Shown piece by piece: positions 25,462 through 36,944 of a stretch of DNA of 64,000 bases. Origin of the DNA: Azadirachta indica (Eukaryota > Streptophyta > Magnoliopsida > Sapindales > Meliaceae); NCBI GenBank assembly GCA_022749755.1, contig CM040446.1:17050080-17114079 (forward strand), given 5' to 3'. The position numbers and the translations under genes are program-made. Below the pieces are notes generated by a model. It saw only the letters and a list, made by a program, of their open reading frames with translations, was not told the DNA's origin and made no database searches. Each line of letters begins with the position of its first letter. Position 1 is the stretch's first letter.

Positions 25462-27353
25462 ATGGAAGGCAGTTCAGGGTCTCGATGCACGCGTTCGCAG
25501 GTAGGTCCAGATTGGTCAACAAAAGAAGCACTCATTCTTGTGAACGAGATTGCTGCCGTGGAAGCTGATTGTTCCAAAGCTCTCTCTAGCTATCAGAAAT
25601 GGAAGATTATATCAGAAAATTGTACGGCCTTGGATGTTCCGCGCACTCTAAATCAATGCCGGAGGAAGTGGGACTCCTTGCTTGCTGACTACAACTCGAT
25701 CATACGCTCAAGGATTAATTCATGTCGGTTTTCCGAAAGTGAAAGCCTTCCACCCAATTTTGACCATGACCTGTTTAAAGCCATTGATAATTTTGTCAGG
25801 GAAAACGAGAGTCAATCAGATACTGAACCGGATAGCGATCCTGAAGCTGAAACTGAGGCTGAGTTGTCTGAAGTGGTTGCACCAATAGGTATGGCTCCCT
25901 TGTCTAGTTTTATATATGGGTATATGTTAAATAATCATTTATGTACTTCCAATTGTTGCTAGACATAGTACTTTCTTTTTATGATGTCCTTTGAAGGACT
26001 TTCTTTTTATATTGCTGTCATGGTTTTATCTTCTTAAACCTTTGATGGTGACAATGGTTTATAGTGATTGTTGATTATTGCTATTGGACAGCTTACTTTG
26101 GTATTTTAAATGGATGGCCCCTTTTATTGAGGAAAATAATCTCTTTTAGCTGAGGATTAACAAGCACCTGCAATTTCATTTGCAATTTTTAGAATGGATC
26201 CATTCCCACTCACTTTCCTTCTATTTGATTGTACCTATTCATTTTGGTGCATTCAAACGATACCAGCCTAAATTGCTTGCAACATCGATTCATTAATTAT
26301 GCCATTCAGTTGCTCATGGCTCTCTTTTGTTTTCCGTATGTGTTGTTTTATGTGCCACAACTCCATTAGTGTTTGGTTTGTGATTAGTGCTGTCAGTTCT
26401 TGCAATACATGTGTTCTTTTACTGTTCTTTCTTTCACCTATCTTTTGTTTGATACTTTTTTCTTATTTCGCCATTATTGAGATCTCCTACTATGTTGATA
26501 TTGTTGGTTTTCCATTTTTTAATAAGTCTTCCTAGTCTCACATACAAGGTGCTCAATTATGCGCCTTCTTAAATGTTTGTTGTTTTCTCAGATTTCAATA
26601 ATATTGATGACGTAGATTCATTCTCTAAACTTATCAAGAAATATATTATCTCTTAAAATTGAATTACTTTACATTTTTGGCATGTGCTGGTATTTGGGGG
26701 CTTGCCTCAGATACGTCGGTATTTAAAATTCCTTATTTTATAACTGTTAAATCATCTTACTCTTCCCATTGTTATCTATTCATCATGTTCTTTTTAGCAA
26801 ATCACACTTGCTTGGGGAACCTTATGTATGAACTCCTGAAATATAACAATTCAAGTTGTTTGCCAGAACCTCTGGTTTTGGAAGCTTTTACCATCTGAAC
26901 TATTATTGTTTGATATTATTAGGATGCAAGAGGAGAAGGCTGCGTTCAGTGCCCATGAGACATTGTGTAGAAGAAAGGCTTCTAAAAAGCAACTTACAAG
27001 AGAAGCATCAGAAAATCAGCTCAGAAGAAGAATTTCGCAATAGCCATGTAGTGGAAGAAAAGACTCAGAAAGGCCAGGTAGAGAAAAAACCTCACAAAAG
27101 CCGTGTGAAAGGAAAGATCGCAATCAGCATAGAAGCAAAGGAGCAAATGATTGTGGCAAAACTGCACAAAAATGCAGTTCTAATCCATGACATAGTTACG
27201 GAGAATGCTGACTATAGTGCTGCCGAAGTGAATTGCGTTCGGGTTCCGGATATCCAATCACAAGTTATAAGACGCCAAGGGGATAGGCTCATAGCATGTC
27301 TTGGAGAAATTGTGAGCACACTTAATCAGTTCGCTGTACAGGAATGTGAATAA
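25462..27353 (+). CDS. Trihelix (Myb/SANT-like) transcription factor, ASR3-related
   Basis: Two exons (25462-25888 and 26923-27353) join in frame to 285 aa. Residues about 17–85 form a single trihelix DNA-binding domain: DWSTKEALILVNEI, then SSYQKWKIISENC, then NQCRRKWDSLLADYNSI, with the expected spaced Trp residues. An acidic tract (about 118–140, rich in Asp/Glu/Pro) is followed by a basic cluster KRRRLR (near 144–150) that may be a nuclear localisation signal, then a Glu/Lys-rich coiled segment and a C-terminal helix. The start is the first ATG in frame; the frame opens further upstream only through non-ATG codons. The domain set suggests a small nuclear repressor-type factor, but its targets are unknown. 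It converges on the GRL gene, with a tRNA between them. Confidence 0.9.
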
Positions 27354-27456
27354 TGACTTGTGAATTTGTTTGCAACTTCAATCCTTATCTATGCAAGGAT
27401 TTGATGAATTTCTCGAAAGAAAATATAATTAAAAAATAGACACAGTTAAATTAAAT

Positions 27457-27529
27457 CGACTCCACTGGGGATCGAACCGAGAATTTCTGGTTCCGTAGAC
27501 CAGCGCCTTATCCATTGGGCCGTGGAGTT
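27457..27529 (-). tRNA. tRNA-Arg (ACG anticodon), slightly degenerate
   Basis: The minus strand folds as a 73-nt tRNA with D-loop block CCCAATGGATAAGG, anticodon arm CTGGT-CTACGGA-ACCAG (anticodon ACG) and T-loop TTCGATC. The discriminator is G, and a T-run that can stop Pol III lies about 25 bases downstream. Compared with the usual plant tRNA-Arg(ACG), which I recall from memory, four positions look changed. Base 1 is A, giving an A·C mismatch with 72. Base 8 is C instead of the near-invariant T. Base 37 is G. There is a C·C mismatch in the T-stem. It may be a decaying gene copy. It lies in the roughly 300-base gap between the stop codons of two convergent genes, on the same strand as the GRL gene and possibly inside its 3'UTR. 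Confidence 0.8.
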
Positions 27530-27660
27530 GGCGACTGGCCAGGAGATCGTGTCATATATATATAACGTAACATTCATAGATTACATTACATAACTGCTTA
27601 TGATACAAATTATCTTTGGTGAGAAGAAACAGAAAAGATACATCCACCATATTTTTTTTT

Positions 27661-29211
27661 TCAAGATAATACAACCACCTTGCTTAGTATCCAGAGCACC
27701 AAAGAGAACTCAAATGCAAAGATTGTATGAATCAAACCACGATCTAGTGCAAATCCGAACAGCGTTATACCTCCATTGTTGTGCTCCAAATATGCCACTG
27801 CATATATACAAGCAATTCATTGAATACTTCCTCAGATCAATAACCTCTAGCATTTTAATTTTATCCTACATTTGATCCACAGTCCACTCGCATATTCTGG
27901 CAAAAAATATTACTGACCTAGAGCTTGTCTAGTTTGAAAAGTGGACGGTTCTTGAGCGGAAACTGTAATGTAAATGTCTGATGAATCCGAGTCACTATCT
28001 CTGCATTCACAGTCGGCTTCTGCACCTTTGCCTTTCCGGTTGTCCGATCCGGCAGACACACATGTCGCACTCATATGCCATCTGGTTGCAACTGATGCTA
28101 TCCCTTGAGCTCTATGTGTGATTCTTGCCGCCCCCAACAAGCACAAGAAGAACCCGCTCAGCTCTACAGCCGAGCATACCTGCAAATATAAATAAATAAA
28201 TAAATATACGTATATTTCCCGCAAAACATAATATTGTTAGTTCATTTTATATATATTATAGAGTTGAAGAAAATAAAATTTTGTTACCACAAGGTCACCG
28301 GAATTGAAGAAACTCTTGTCAGAATTGGCAGCCAAAATCAGCAGCAAAGCTGCAAATTGACTTACGGTGATCACCACCAGAGATGCTATGATAAAGAAGC
28401 GATACCTATGACTTGTTGCTGATAATTGTTTCCTTATTCTCAAATGTTCATTAAATATAATTCCGGAATCAGATCCACTTCCTTCAAACATTTTATGTAG
28501 TCCCTCAAATCTCAGTATCTGAAGCTCGCAAGTCAATCGGAAAAGGACACAAACCAACAAGTACACACCCGTTCGATAAATCCACGATGCTAATACTAAC
28601 AAAAACATGATCGAATGCAGTGGAACTCCGGAACTAATGTATGGAAATGATACTTTCACTGTCGAGAAGAAGATGATTTTGTGTGCAAGTTCAACGAAAA
28701 AAGATGGTAGAAGTATGCATGCAAGATAACGAAATGCCTTGTCAAGCTCGCGTGTGTATCCGCTTCTAACAAACAATGAATCTTCTTGTAAACCGTCCAG
28801 AAACAAAAGTTGACGCAAACCATATCTGCTGAAGAATCTGGAGAGGGTAAAAAATCCTATTAGGGCTAAACCAGACTCAGGAATCTGGACTAAAATGTTG
28901 AAGGAAATGGGGTTGTTGTCGTCGTCTTCAGTTGAGGAAGATGCAACTTTAATGGAAAGAGAGCTGACGAGGGGGACAAAAATGGTGAGAAAGATGAAAG
29001 TGAAAGAGGAAATGAGTTTTCCTGTGCATGAAGAATGATCTAAGGAACACCATTTGAGGCTTATTCGAAACTTGTGTAGCTCGTCGAAGATTAAAGATTT
29101 CGATCTTGCATATGTTGGTTGAAGAAGTAGGGGTACATTGACCTGCTGGTTTGGTTCATTTCTTTGATCAGAAAATGATACAGTACTGGCGGAGTTCTTG
29201 GGAGACATCAT
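27661..29211 (-). CDS. DUF3537 multi-pass membrane protein (plant gustatory receptor-like, GRL)
   Basis: Three exons on the minus strand (28288-29211, 27918-28179, 27661-27797) give 440 aa. The protein starts with a Ser/Gln-rich cytosolic N-tail and then has about seven hydrophobic segments: LISSFTFIFLTIFVPLV, ALIGFFTLSRFF, LACILLPSFFVELA, SIMFLLVLASWIY, FFIIASLVVITVSQFAALLL, LSGFFLCLLGAARITH and a last one near the end (FAFEFSLVLWILSKVVVLS). The third exon is short and supplies this final helix. The family is known in plants as DUF3537 and has been proposed, from structure prediction, to share the 7-helix fold of insect gustatory/odorant receptors; its function in plants is unknown. It is divergent from the PRK gene. 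ATG codons at 29211 and 29208 are adjacent. Confidence 0.9.
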
Positions 29212-29251
29212 CGGTTGAATAGTGTGGTTTTAGATTTTGTGGAGCAGAATT

Positions 29252-29260
29252 TTTATATAG
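29252..29260 (-). promoter_or_regulatory. Putative TATA box of the GRL gene
   Basis: On the minus strand CTATATAAAAATT ends about 40 bases before the start codon, which would leave a very short leader of roughly 10–15 nt. It is the only TATA-like match close to the gene. A more distal start with a longer leader remains possible. Confidence 0.4.
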
Positions 29261-30263
29261 TAATGCTGCACACGATCGGGTCAGTAGTAGAGGAAAAAGG
29301 GAGCAATCTGTGATAGTATTGACGGATCGAGAAATTAAATCTCGTGAATTGTCATGTTATTTGCCTTGTCCTGGAGGTTTCATATCCAGAAAAAAGGGAA
29401 GAATAAAGCAGCATTTCTGAGATGAGAGTTAAAAGATAGATCATGCTTTGGGTTTGGCCACGTCAATCTCATATTCATATTCATATTCTTTTCTTTGGTT
29501 TTGCTTGTTAATTATTGTGCTGTACGCTCTCTCTCTCTCTCTCTACATATATATGCGCATATACATACACACATGATACTTGTGAGTGCCCTGGTTGGTC
29601 AAAAAGTCAATATCAAATAATTTCATGAGCTACCAGGTCTCACAAGTGGATCAACTTTGGGCCATAACAAAATAGAATCAAGTTTGGTTGTTTGTTTGTT
29701 GGTTTCTGTTAAAACTACAAGCATCGATCTGACGTGGCTTACTCATTTTGCAACACTGCCACGTGTCCTTCCTAGTAAACTTGGATTGGACACATTACAT
29801 TGCATTGCTTGCTGGGCCCGGGGCTTATAGAAATAAACACATTTTTGTTCGCTTTGTGTTTGCGTTGCGCGTCGTTGGTAAGAGCACAGACGGCTGAGGC
29901 ATCGATCTTAACAAAGAACGAAAATAAAAAAAGGTACATATAATATTTGGAATTAACAACTACCGTATCATTCGTATCACCACACAACTACAACATGCGA
30001 ATTAAGCAAGAAAATATTTACAAGAGAAAATTAAAAATTAAGGCATCCTGAGAAATCATCAACCAATAGCAAGTGACATGCCGGCCAGGCCTAGCTAGCT
30101 ACCTCCCTCCATTAACAGCTTATTCTTAGGAGGACTTTGTCAATCCCACCATTTCTCTTTTGTCCCTTTTGCTTCCATTCCTCCCGTCAAATTTTTAATT
30201 AATTGTTGGTCTTCTTATTTTCTCTATCTGATATCATCAGCCCAATTTCCTGCTTCCATCTCC
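29261..30263. other. Shared divergent promoter region, GRL (-) and PRK-type gene (+)
   Basis: About 1 kb lies between two divergent start codons with no gene inside. It contains a CT microsatellite at about 29528–29543 with TATATAT next to it, and several ACGT cores (for example CACGTGTCC near 29760, a G-box-like site). The 60 bases before the PRK start are pyrimidine-rich. Confidence 0.5.
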
Positions 30264-32746
30264 ATGGCTAAAAAGCTAGCAATAAGCTGGGTTGTTTTTT
30301 TGATGTTTTTGTTAGCATGTTATGTTGGTGCATCAGAATCAGAAGCTCAAATACTGATCAAGTTCAAGAGCTCTTTATTATCATCAAATGAATCTGCACT
30401 TTCCCGCTGGGATGTTTCCACCGATCCATGCAATGACACCACTCCAAACTGGAACGGTTTGCGTTGCTCCGGCGGCATTGTCACTGGACTCAGATTGGAG
30501 AACATGAGTCTAATGGGCATAATTGACATAGACACACTTGCCCAGTTGCCAGGATTGCGTTCATTGAGCTTTAAGAACAACAGCTTCGATGGTCCAATGC
30601 CTAGCGTCAACAAACTTACTTTAAGAGCTTTGTACTTGTCGTATAACAAATTCTCTGGCCAAATTCCTGCTGACGCATTTGCTGGTATGAATCAATTGAA
30701 GAAAGTTCATCTCGGGAGAAACCAATTCACAGGCAAAATTCCAGGATCGCTCACTTCATTGCAGAAACTGTTAGAGTTGAGCCTCGAGGGGAACCAATTT
30801 GAAGGCAGGATACCGAATTTTCCAGAGGCACAGCTTACTCTGCTTAATCTGTCTTACAACCAATTCGAAGGTCGAATTCCGGCTAGCTTAAGTAATTTCA
30901 ATGCAACGTCATTTGAAGGTACTTCTTCTAATTAATTGACTTAAATGTGCACATATAATCACTTGCAAAATTACTCCTTCCATGAATTAATGTTCATGTT
31001 TGAGACTCCTTTAACTAATTAATTGCACGCTTTTTGTTGCTTCTCCCCTTAAAGCTTTTCACTGTTCATACATAGATTGTAGAATAATATACAAATACTA
31101 TTTCATTTTCCTTCTCAAAATAAATAAATAAATGAATATTACCTTAATTAATCAACCAACCTAAGATTCCCATCAAAACATGTTTTAATTAAATGACTTG
31201 CACGTTGTAGCTCATGAGATATCCATTTGTAAAAGTCAACTTAATTATGCCCAAAATCTTTTTCTTCGTTGTTTCTGTAAAGAATATATGTTTGAAGTAT
31301 TAATTTTTCCTTGAATGGGCATGGCATAACGTGTAAATTAATTCTTTTACGTATCAAGCAGGTAACAAAGATTTATGTGGAAAGCCTCTAGAGCAATGCC
31401 AATCCTCGAAGAAGAAAACCATCATGATGATTTGCGTCATAGCTGCTGCTGTAGTTGCATTAGCTGCAATTGCTGCACTTTCGTACATTCGCAGCAGAGA
31501 AACCAAGACATCCCAGTTCAACAAAAACCAGGAGACTAAAGCACTTAAGAAACATGATGCTACCAATAATACAAGCCAAAAGGAAGTCCAATCTTGTAAC
31601 TACTTCTGCAATCCTCAAAAGGGTGACAGTGGAAAGCTCTATTTTGTCAAGAATGATAGGGAAAGATTTGACTTGCAAGATTTACTTAGAGCTTCTGCTG
31701 AAGTTTTGGGTAGTGGAAGTTTTGGTTCATCTTACAAAGCTGTGCTTTTGAGTGGACCTGCAATGGTAGTAAAGAGATTTAGACAGATGAGTAATGTGGG
31801 AAGAGAAGATTTCCATGACCATATGAGAAGAATTGGAAGTTTGTCTCATCCTAATTTGCTTCCTCTAATTGCATTCTATTATAGAAAAGAAGAGAAATTT
31901 CTTGTTTCTGACTTTGTCCCAAATGGCAGCCTGGCTAATCATCTCCATGGTAATATACATATACATATATATATATATATATTATATTGTTTATTCTGAG
32001 TTCTGACTGCAAGTAATTTGAATCATCATGATATTGGTAATATTGTACTGATTTCTTTCACTATTTCAGCTAGACGCGCTCCAGGGCAGCTAGGACTTGA
32101 CTGGCCAACGCGCTTGAAGATCATAAGAGGAGTGGCAAAGGGCCTGGCCCATCTGTACAGAGAATTTCCTAGTTTAGCTTTACCACATGGTCATCTAAAA
32201 TCCTCAAACGTGCTTCTTGACAATAATTTTGAGCCACTCTTGACAGATTATGCACTAGTGCCGGTGGTGAGCAAAGAGCATGCTCAGTTATACATGGTTG
32301 CCTATAAGTCTCCAGAATTCACTCAAACTGACCGCTTAACGCGAAAGACTGATGTCTGGAGCCTTGGGATACTAATACTTGAATTGCTGACAGGAAAATT
32401 CCCAGCAAATTATCTGAAACAAGGGAAGGGTGCGAATGCAGACCTGGCGACTTGGGTGAATTCAGTTGTAAGAGAAGAGTGGACAGGGGAAGTGTTTGAC
32501 AAAGATATGAAAGGAATAAAAAATGGTGAAGGCCAAATGTTAAAGCTGTTGAAGATTGGAATGTGTTGCTGTGAATGGAATGCACAAAGGAGGTGGGATT
32601 TGAGAGAAGCTGTGGAGAGGATAATGGAATTGAAGGAGAAAGATAATGAAAATGATGATTACTCTTCATATGCTAGTGAGGATTATGGTTATTCTTCTAG
32701 AGCTATGACTGATGAAGATTTCTCTTTCTCAATAGTAAATGTTTGA
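30264..32746 (+). CDS. LRR receptor-like pseudokinase of the pollen receptor kinase (PRK) type
   Basis: Three exons (30264-30918, 31362-31949, 32070-32746) give 639 aa. Residues 1–24 are a signal peptide. An LRR N-cap follows with paired cysteines (DPCND..WNGLRC), then about five leucine-rich repeats to residue 215. Residues about 238–260 form one transmembrane helix, and the kinase domain spans roughly 325–600. The Gly loop GSGSFGSSYKA and the ATP-binding Lys (MVVKRF) remain, but HRD is replaced by HGH in the catalytic loop (HGHLKSSNVLLD) and DFG by DYA, so phosphotransfer is probably lost or very weak. This is typical of PRK-like proteins, which act as co-receptors for secreted peptides and RopGEFs in pollen tubes. 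The acidic, Tyr/Ser-rich tail (YSSYASEDYGYSS) may be phosphorylated. I recall Arabidopsis PRK7 as syntenic. Expression site is inferred only. Confidence 0.93.
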
Positions 32747-33368
32747 AGAAAATATTCTTTGGTTTAGGATTTTAATTAAGTTGGGAGGAGTATTGGGACA
32801 ATGTTTCCATTTTTTCGATGGTAACTATAAGTAAGAAATCAAAAGAGTCACTATTTGTAATTCCTGTATTTTTGGTTTAAATTTTACACAGATGGTTCGT
32901 CTCTGTTTTCAATGCTGGGAAAATACATTGCACCGGTAGAGCCTACTTTAAAACCAATTTGTTTCTTTGGTTTCTTATATATATGCTCCACTTACCTCTC
33001 TGCATGCATCCTAAGGAGGAAGAATCCCATTGTGTTGAAGGCGACTGATAACAAAGATGACATTTAGACTTGTGGGCTGATGGGCTTCACAGAAGCATGA
33101 ATATGAAATATTATCCGGTCCATGAATACATCAGATAATATTGAACCTCGAGGAATGAATGAAAAGGACTAACGAAAAAAGCATCAAATTCCCAAAAAAT
33201 GGTATATCCACTGATGAATGTGTGTGCCATGAGCGATAAGTCTTGCATCACGCATCGCACACGTTACTAACAAAGACTGATTTACGAATAATAATAATAA
33301 TATAACATAACATCGACAAACTTACTTGTAAAATATTTATTTGCTTATTAATTAATAACGATCATTCA
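32747..33368. other. Intergenic: 3' flank of the PRK gene
   Basis: No gene is seen. About 150 bases of probable 3'UTR are followed by AT-rich sequence. The stretch from about 33368 onward belongs to the presumed NRX2 leader. Confidence 0.5.
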
Positions 33369-34667
33369 GACAGACCTCTCTGTTTAACAAGTTTGTCCCC
33401 CGATAGCGTCTCCTCCTTATCCCTTTTCCCCGGAGTAATTTTCTCTCTCTTTGATTGTCCCCGCTACCGTGGAATCATCGGACTTCAGATACAAACCGTA
33501 AGTTACGTAGCTTTACTCTGTCTTTGTTCTTTCTATGCAACCCACTTTATAATTTCATTACAAGTTTCTTTTTCTTTGTCTTATTAGAAAACAAATCAAT
33601 CATCTTTTACATGTAATAATATTACTAGATTTCTGACTTTTTATCTACTTCCCGAATCCGGATAATTGTTCAGTCTTATCTTATCCAAATCTAACCCACT
33701 TTACAACTTGTTTCTTCATACTATCTGCTACTTGTTCAAGTTCTTAGGATGCTCTGATCATCCATGTTTGTGGGTTTGTGTTGATATTTCTTTCTAATTA
33801 TGCATACACAAACGAAGAAGTTTATATAAAAATTTCTAATTATGTGTATATATATATATATATATATAGTAATGAAATTTCACTAGCTGCTGTGTCAAGG
33901 CCACGTAGGAACTGATACAAACCTGGCCTAGGATTCTGTAAATTTGGCTTTTTCATAACTTTGATGGGGTAATAGTGATTTGTTTGACTTGTAGTGTGCA
34001 TGTAGAATGTGGATTCTGATAAAATTTTAATATTCCTCTTTTGATGTTGATTTCTGGAACTTGTGCCGTGCGTGCAATGTTTGGATTGTGATAGAAGTTG
34101 GAATCAGATTCAATGAGAAGCATGTGGGATTGCTACCATACCCTTAGAATATTAGAAAATAAAGAACCTTACACATCTTTGCTTAATGTAATTTCCAATA
34201 TTCTTCTACATATTACAAGTTTGATGGTTCTTATTCAACTCATGTTGCTTTGATTGTGGAAAACATGTATATATTCCCTTTCTCAGGTCCTTTTTGAAAA
34301 ATAAAAAAATATATATGTAGAAGACAAGCAGAACAAGAAAACTTCATAGTGATAAACTTTTCAATTCCCTGAAAGGAAAAAACAAATATAAAAAAAGGAG
34401 TAATGGGGTATATTCCTTTGGCATTGGAAGAGGATAAGAACAGAATATTACACTCTCCAAGTTGGTAATATGGTTAAAAAAAAAGCTATAAATTCCTTGA
34501 TAACAGAATACTCCGAATGCTTTAATTTAGGGACTATGAAATGCAAAATTTTTTGAGCCATATTTATGCCCTTTTGCAATTATCACCTCTTTCTGACTTG
34601 AGTTTTCTTTCTTGAGCAAGAAAAAGATAATTAAAAGAAGAGTGGAAACCAGCTTCTGCTTGTAGCT
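33369..34667 (+). other. Probable NRX2 leader exon and long 5'UTR intron
   Basis: A pyrimidine-rich stretch from about 33370 ends in a strong donor (CAAACC then GTAAGTTACG) at 33497/33498. Downstream is AT-rich intron-like sequence with an AT microsatellite (about 33847–33868). A pyrimidine-rich tract with CAAG near 34612–34621 offers an acceptor shortly before the ATG. The leader intron would be about 1.1 kb. The open frame at 33393–33587 is read as untranslated leader, not a gene. Confidence 0.45.
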
Positions 34668-36300
34668 ATGATGGCAAAGCACACTAATCAAGCCAAATGT
34701 GTTGACAATGACAACTTTCTGACAATCTTAGCATCTGAAGGTGTTGAGTGTCTTCATTCTGTTAAAGGAAAGGTAATCTCTTGAGCAAACTTTTTCTTTC
34801 CTAGATTCGTTTTCTTCTTAAATGTTTTTAAGCTATTGTTGTAATTACATCTTAGAGGGAAATAAGAAAACGCTGTATATTAATGCAAATTTGTGCTGTA
34901 CTCTAATATAACATGGATTTTGGTATTTAATTATCTGTTTTTGTTGATGCTATTGAACTTTTCTTGATGTTTCTATTGGTTTGCTGAGAAAATAAGGGAA
35001 TATAGAAATTAATGTAATCTAGTGCTTGGCAACTGGAACTAATTAAGTCTTTGATTGATTCAGTAAAATAGTGGCCTGAAAAGGGTTGTCTTCAATACTA
35101 GCAGTGAATTTCTCGGCTTAGTTAAGTAAACTAAAATTTATTCTTTATACCAAATTTAGGTACCCTTGTCATTGTGTGAAGGCAAGACAATTTGCCTCTT
35201 CTTCTCCGCAAACTGGTGTAGGCCTTGTAAAACTTTTACTCCACATCTGGTGCAACTTTATGACACGCTGAGAAGCAGAGGTACAGAGCTAGAAATTATC
35301 TTCATTTCATTTGACCATGATGAGAATGGATTCAATGAACATTTCAAGAGCATGCCCTGGCTTGCTGTTCCATTTGATGAAATCTTGCACAAAAAACTGA
35401 GAAACAAGTATCGAGTTGATCGTATCCCTTCACTCATTCCATTAGCTTCAGATGGAAAATTAATCGAAGAAGACTTGATTGGATTGATTGAAGACTATGG
35501 AGCCGAAGCATATCCCTTCACTAGAAAGAGAAAGGAAGAACTGAAAGCTATTGATGATTCAAAGCGGCAGGGAGGGAGGTTAGAAGAACTTTTAGCACTT
35601 GAAGGAAGAAATTATCTTGTTTCTAGAGATCATGAAAAGGTAAATCAGTGTTCTCAATGTTCATAAGGAATGTTTGGCTCTAGTTTGACGTGCCTTTTAC
35701 CTTTGGCAGATATTAGTGTCTGAACTTGTTGGCAAGACAGTAGGACTTTATTTTGGCGCACATTGGTGCCCTCCTTGCCGTGCTTTCACTACACAACTTA
35801 TTGAAGCATACAATGAGCTCACAACCTCGACAGATCAATGCTTTGAAATCGTTTTAGTCTCTACAGATCGTGACCACAAGGAATTTGATCTCAATCTAAG
35901 TAGCATGCCATGGCTTGCAATTCCCTACGAGGACAGGACAAGACAAGACCTTTGTAGGATCTTCGACATCAAAGGGATTCCAGCTTTGGTCATAATTGGA
36001 CCAAATGGGAAAACAACCAGCACAAACGGGAAGGAAATGATTTCCTTGTATGGCGCTAAGGCATTCCCATTTACAGAGTCGAGGATTGCAGAAATAGAAG
36101 CAAACTTGAGCAAGGAAGGAGATGCATTGCCGCAAGAAGTAAAAGATGAAAAGCATGAACATGAACTGAAGCTGGACATGGCCAAAGCTTATGTTTGTGA
36201 CTATTGCAAAAAGCAAGGGAGATTCTGGGCATTCTCTTGTGATGTTTGTAACTATGATCTTCATCCAACGTGTGTGGAAGGAATAAATCTTAAGCTGTAG
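34668..36300 (+). CDS. NRX2: Nucleoredoxin 2 (two thioredoxin domains plus C1-like zinc finger)
   Basis: Three exons (34668-34772, 35160-35639, 35710-36300) join to 391 aa, the usual NRX2 length. The first thioredoxin domain carries the redox motif WCRPC at residues 54–58 and the second carries WCPPC at 214–218; each is followed by the SMPWLA(V/I)P motif of the tryparedoxin-like family. A C-terminal C1-like finger (CDYC..C..C..H..C, about 350–380) closes the protein. NRX proteins reduce or protect target proteins in cytosol and nucleus; NRX1 has three thioredoxin units, and only two are present here, which identifies the NRX2 type. Two ATGs are adjacent (34668, 34671). It lies in tandem between the PRK gene and the USP-kinase. 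Confidence 0.96.
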
Positions 36301-36944
36301 AAGGCAGAGAACTGAAACTTGATTGAATTTCTACATCAGTCCTCATTGTGTATGTATATTGTTATTATTATTAATAATAATAAATAATTTTTTCAAGTTT
36401 CACCGGTATTTCTGTTTTAACTTTGTCTGGTTTATAGCATGTTATAACCACCATATAATTTTAGGTGGTAATTTAAACAAATATCATTATTTAAGGCAAA
36501 TGGTTTTAAAACCCAAACGATAGTTTTTTTAACACCCAGATTTTCAACGCTTAATATGGTAGATTACGAAATTAAATTACTCAGGTCAACAAGGGAGGAT
36601 AAAAAACAAATGAAAGGTCAAAGCGCCTGACTCTCCCGCCAAAGATGGAGGCTCTCAAATGAAATAATGCATGGAGAGATTTTTAAGGATCCAATTAGAT
36701 GTTGAAAAAATCAAATTAGCTAATTCAAGGAAGAATCTTCTTCTACATGCTGTAATGTTGAAATAAATAGGTAAGTAAACAAATAACAAAGACAGAACAT
36801 TAAGCAGATAGAGTTTCAATTCTTCTTGTCTCTCTTGTCTATTGAGAGAGAGACGAGAAGAATAAACAGGAAAAGGATTGATCCATTTCGTTGAATTTTG
36901 TTGGGAGAGAAAGCAAGAAGAGAGAGCTGTTCTGGAAAGGAGAA
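36301..36944. other. Intergenic: NRX2 3' flank and USP-kinase promoter/leader
   Basis: No gene is seen. About 80 bases of NRX2 3'UTR with an AAT/ATT palindromic patch (about 36360–36390) are followed by AT-rich sequence. From about 36840 the sequence is GA-rich and probably transcribed as the leader of the next gene; an in-frame ATG at 36891 would add 18 residues to that protein. Confidence 0.5.

Noticed and set aside
32319..32669. 116-codon minus-strand frame
   Set aside because: It is the antisense shadow of the PRK kinase exon.
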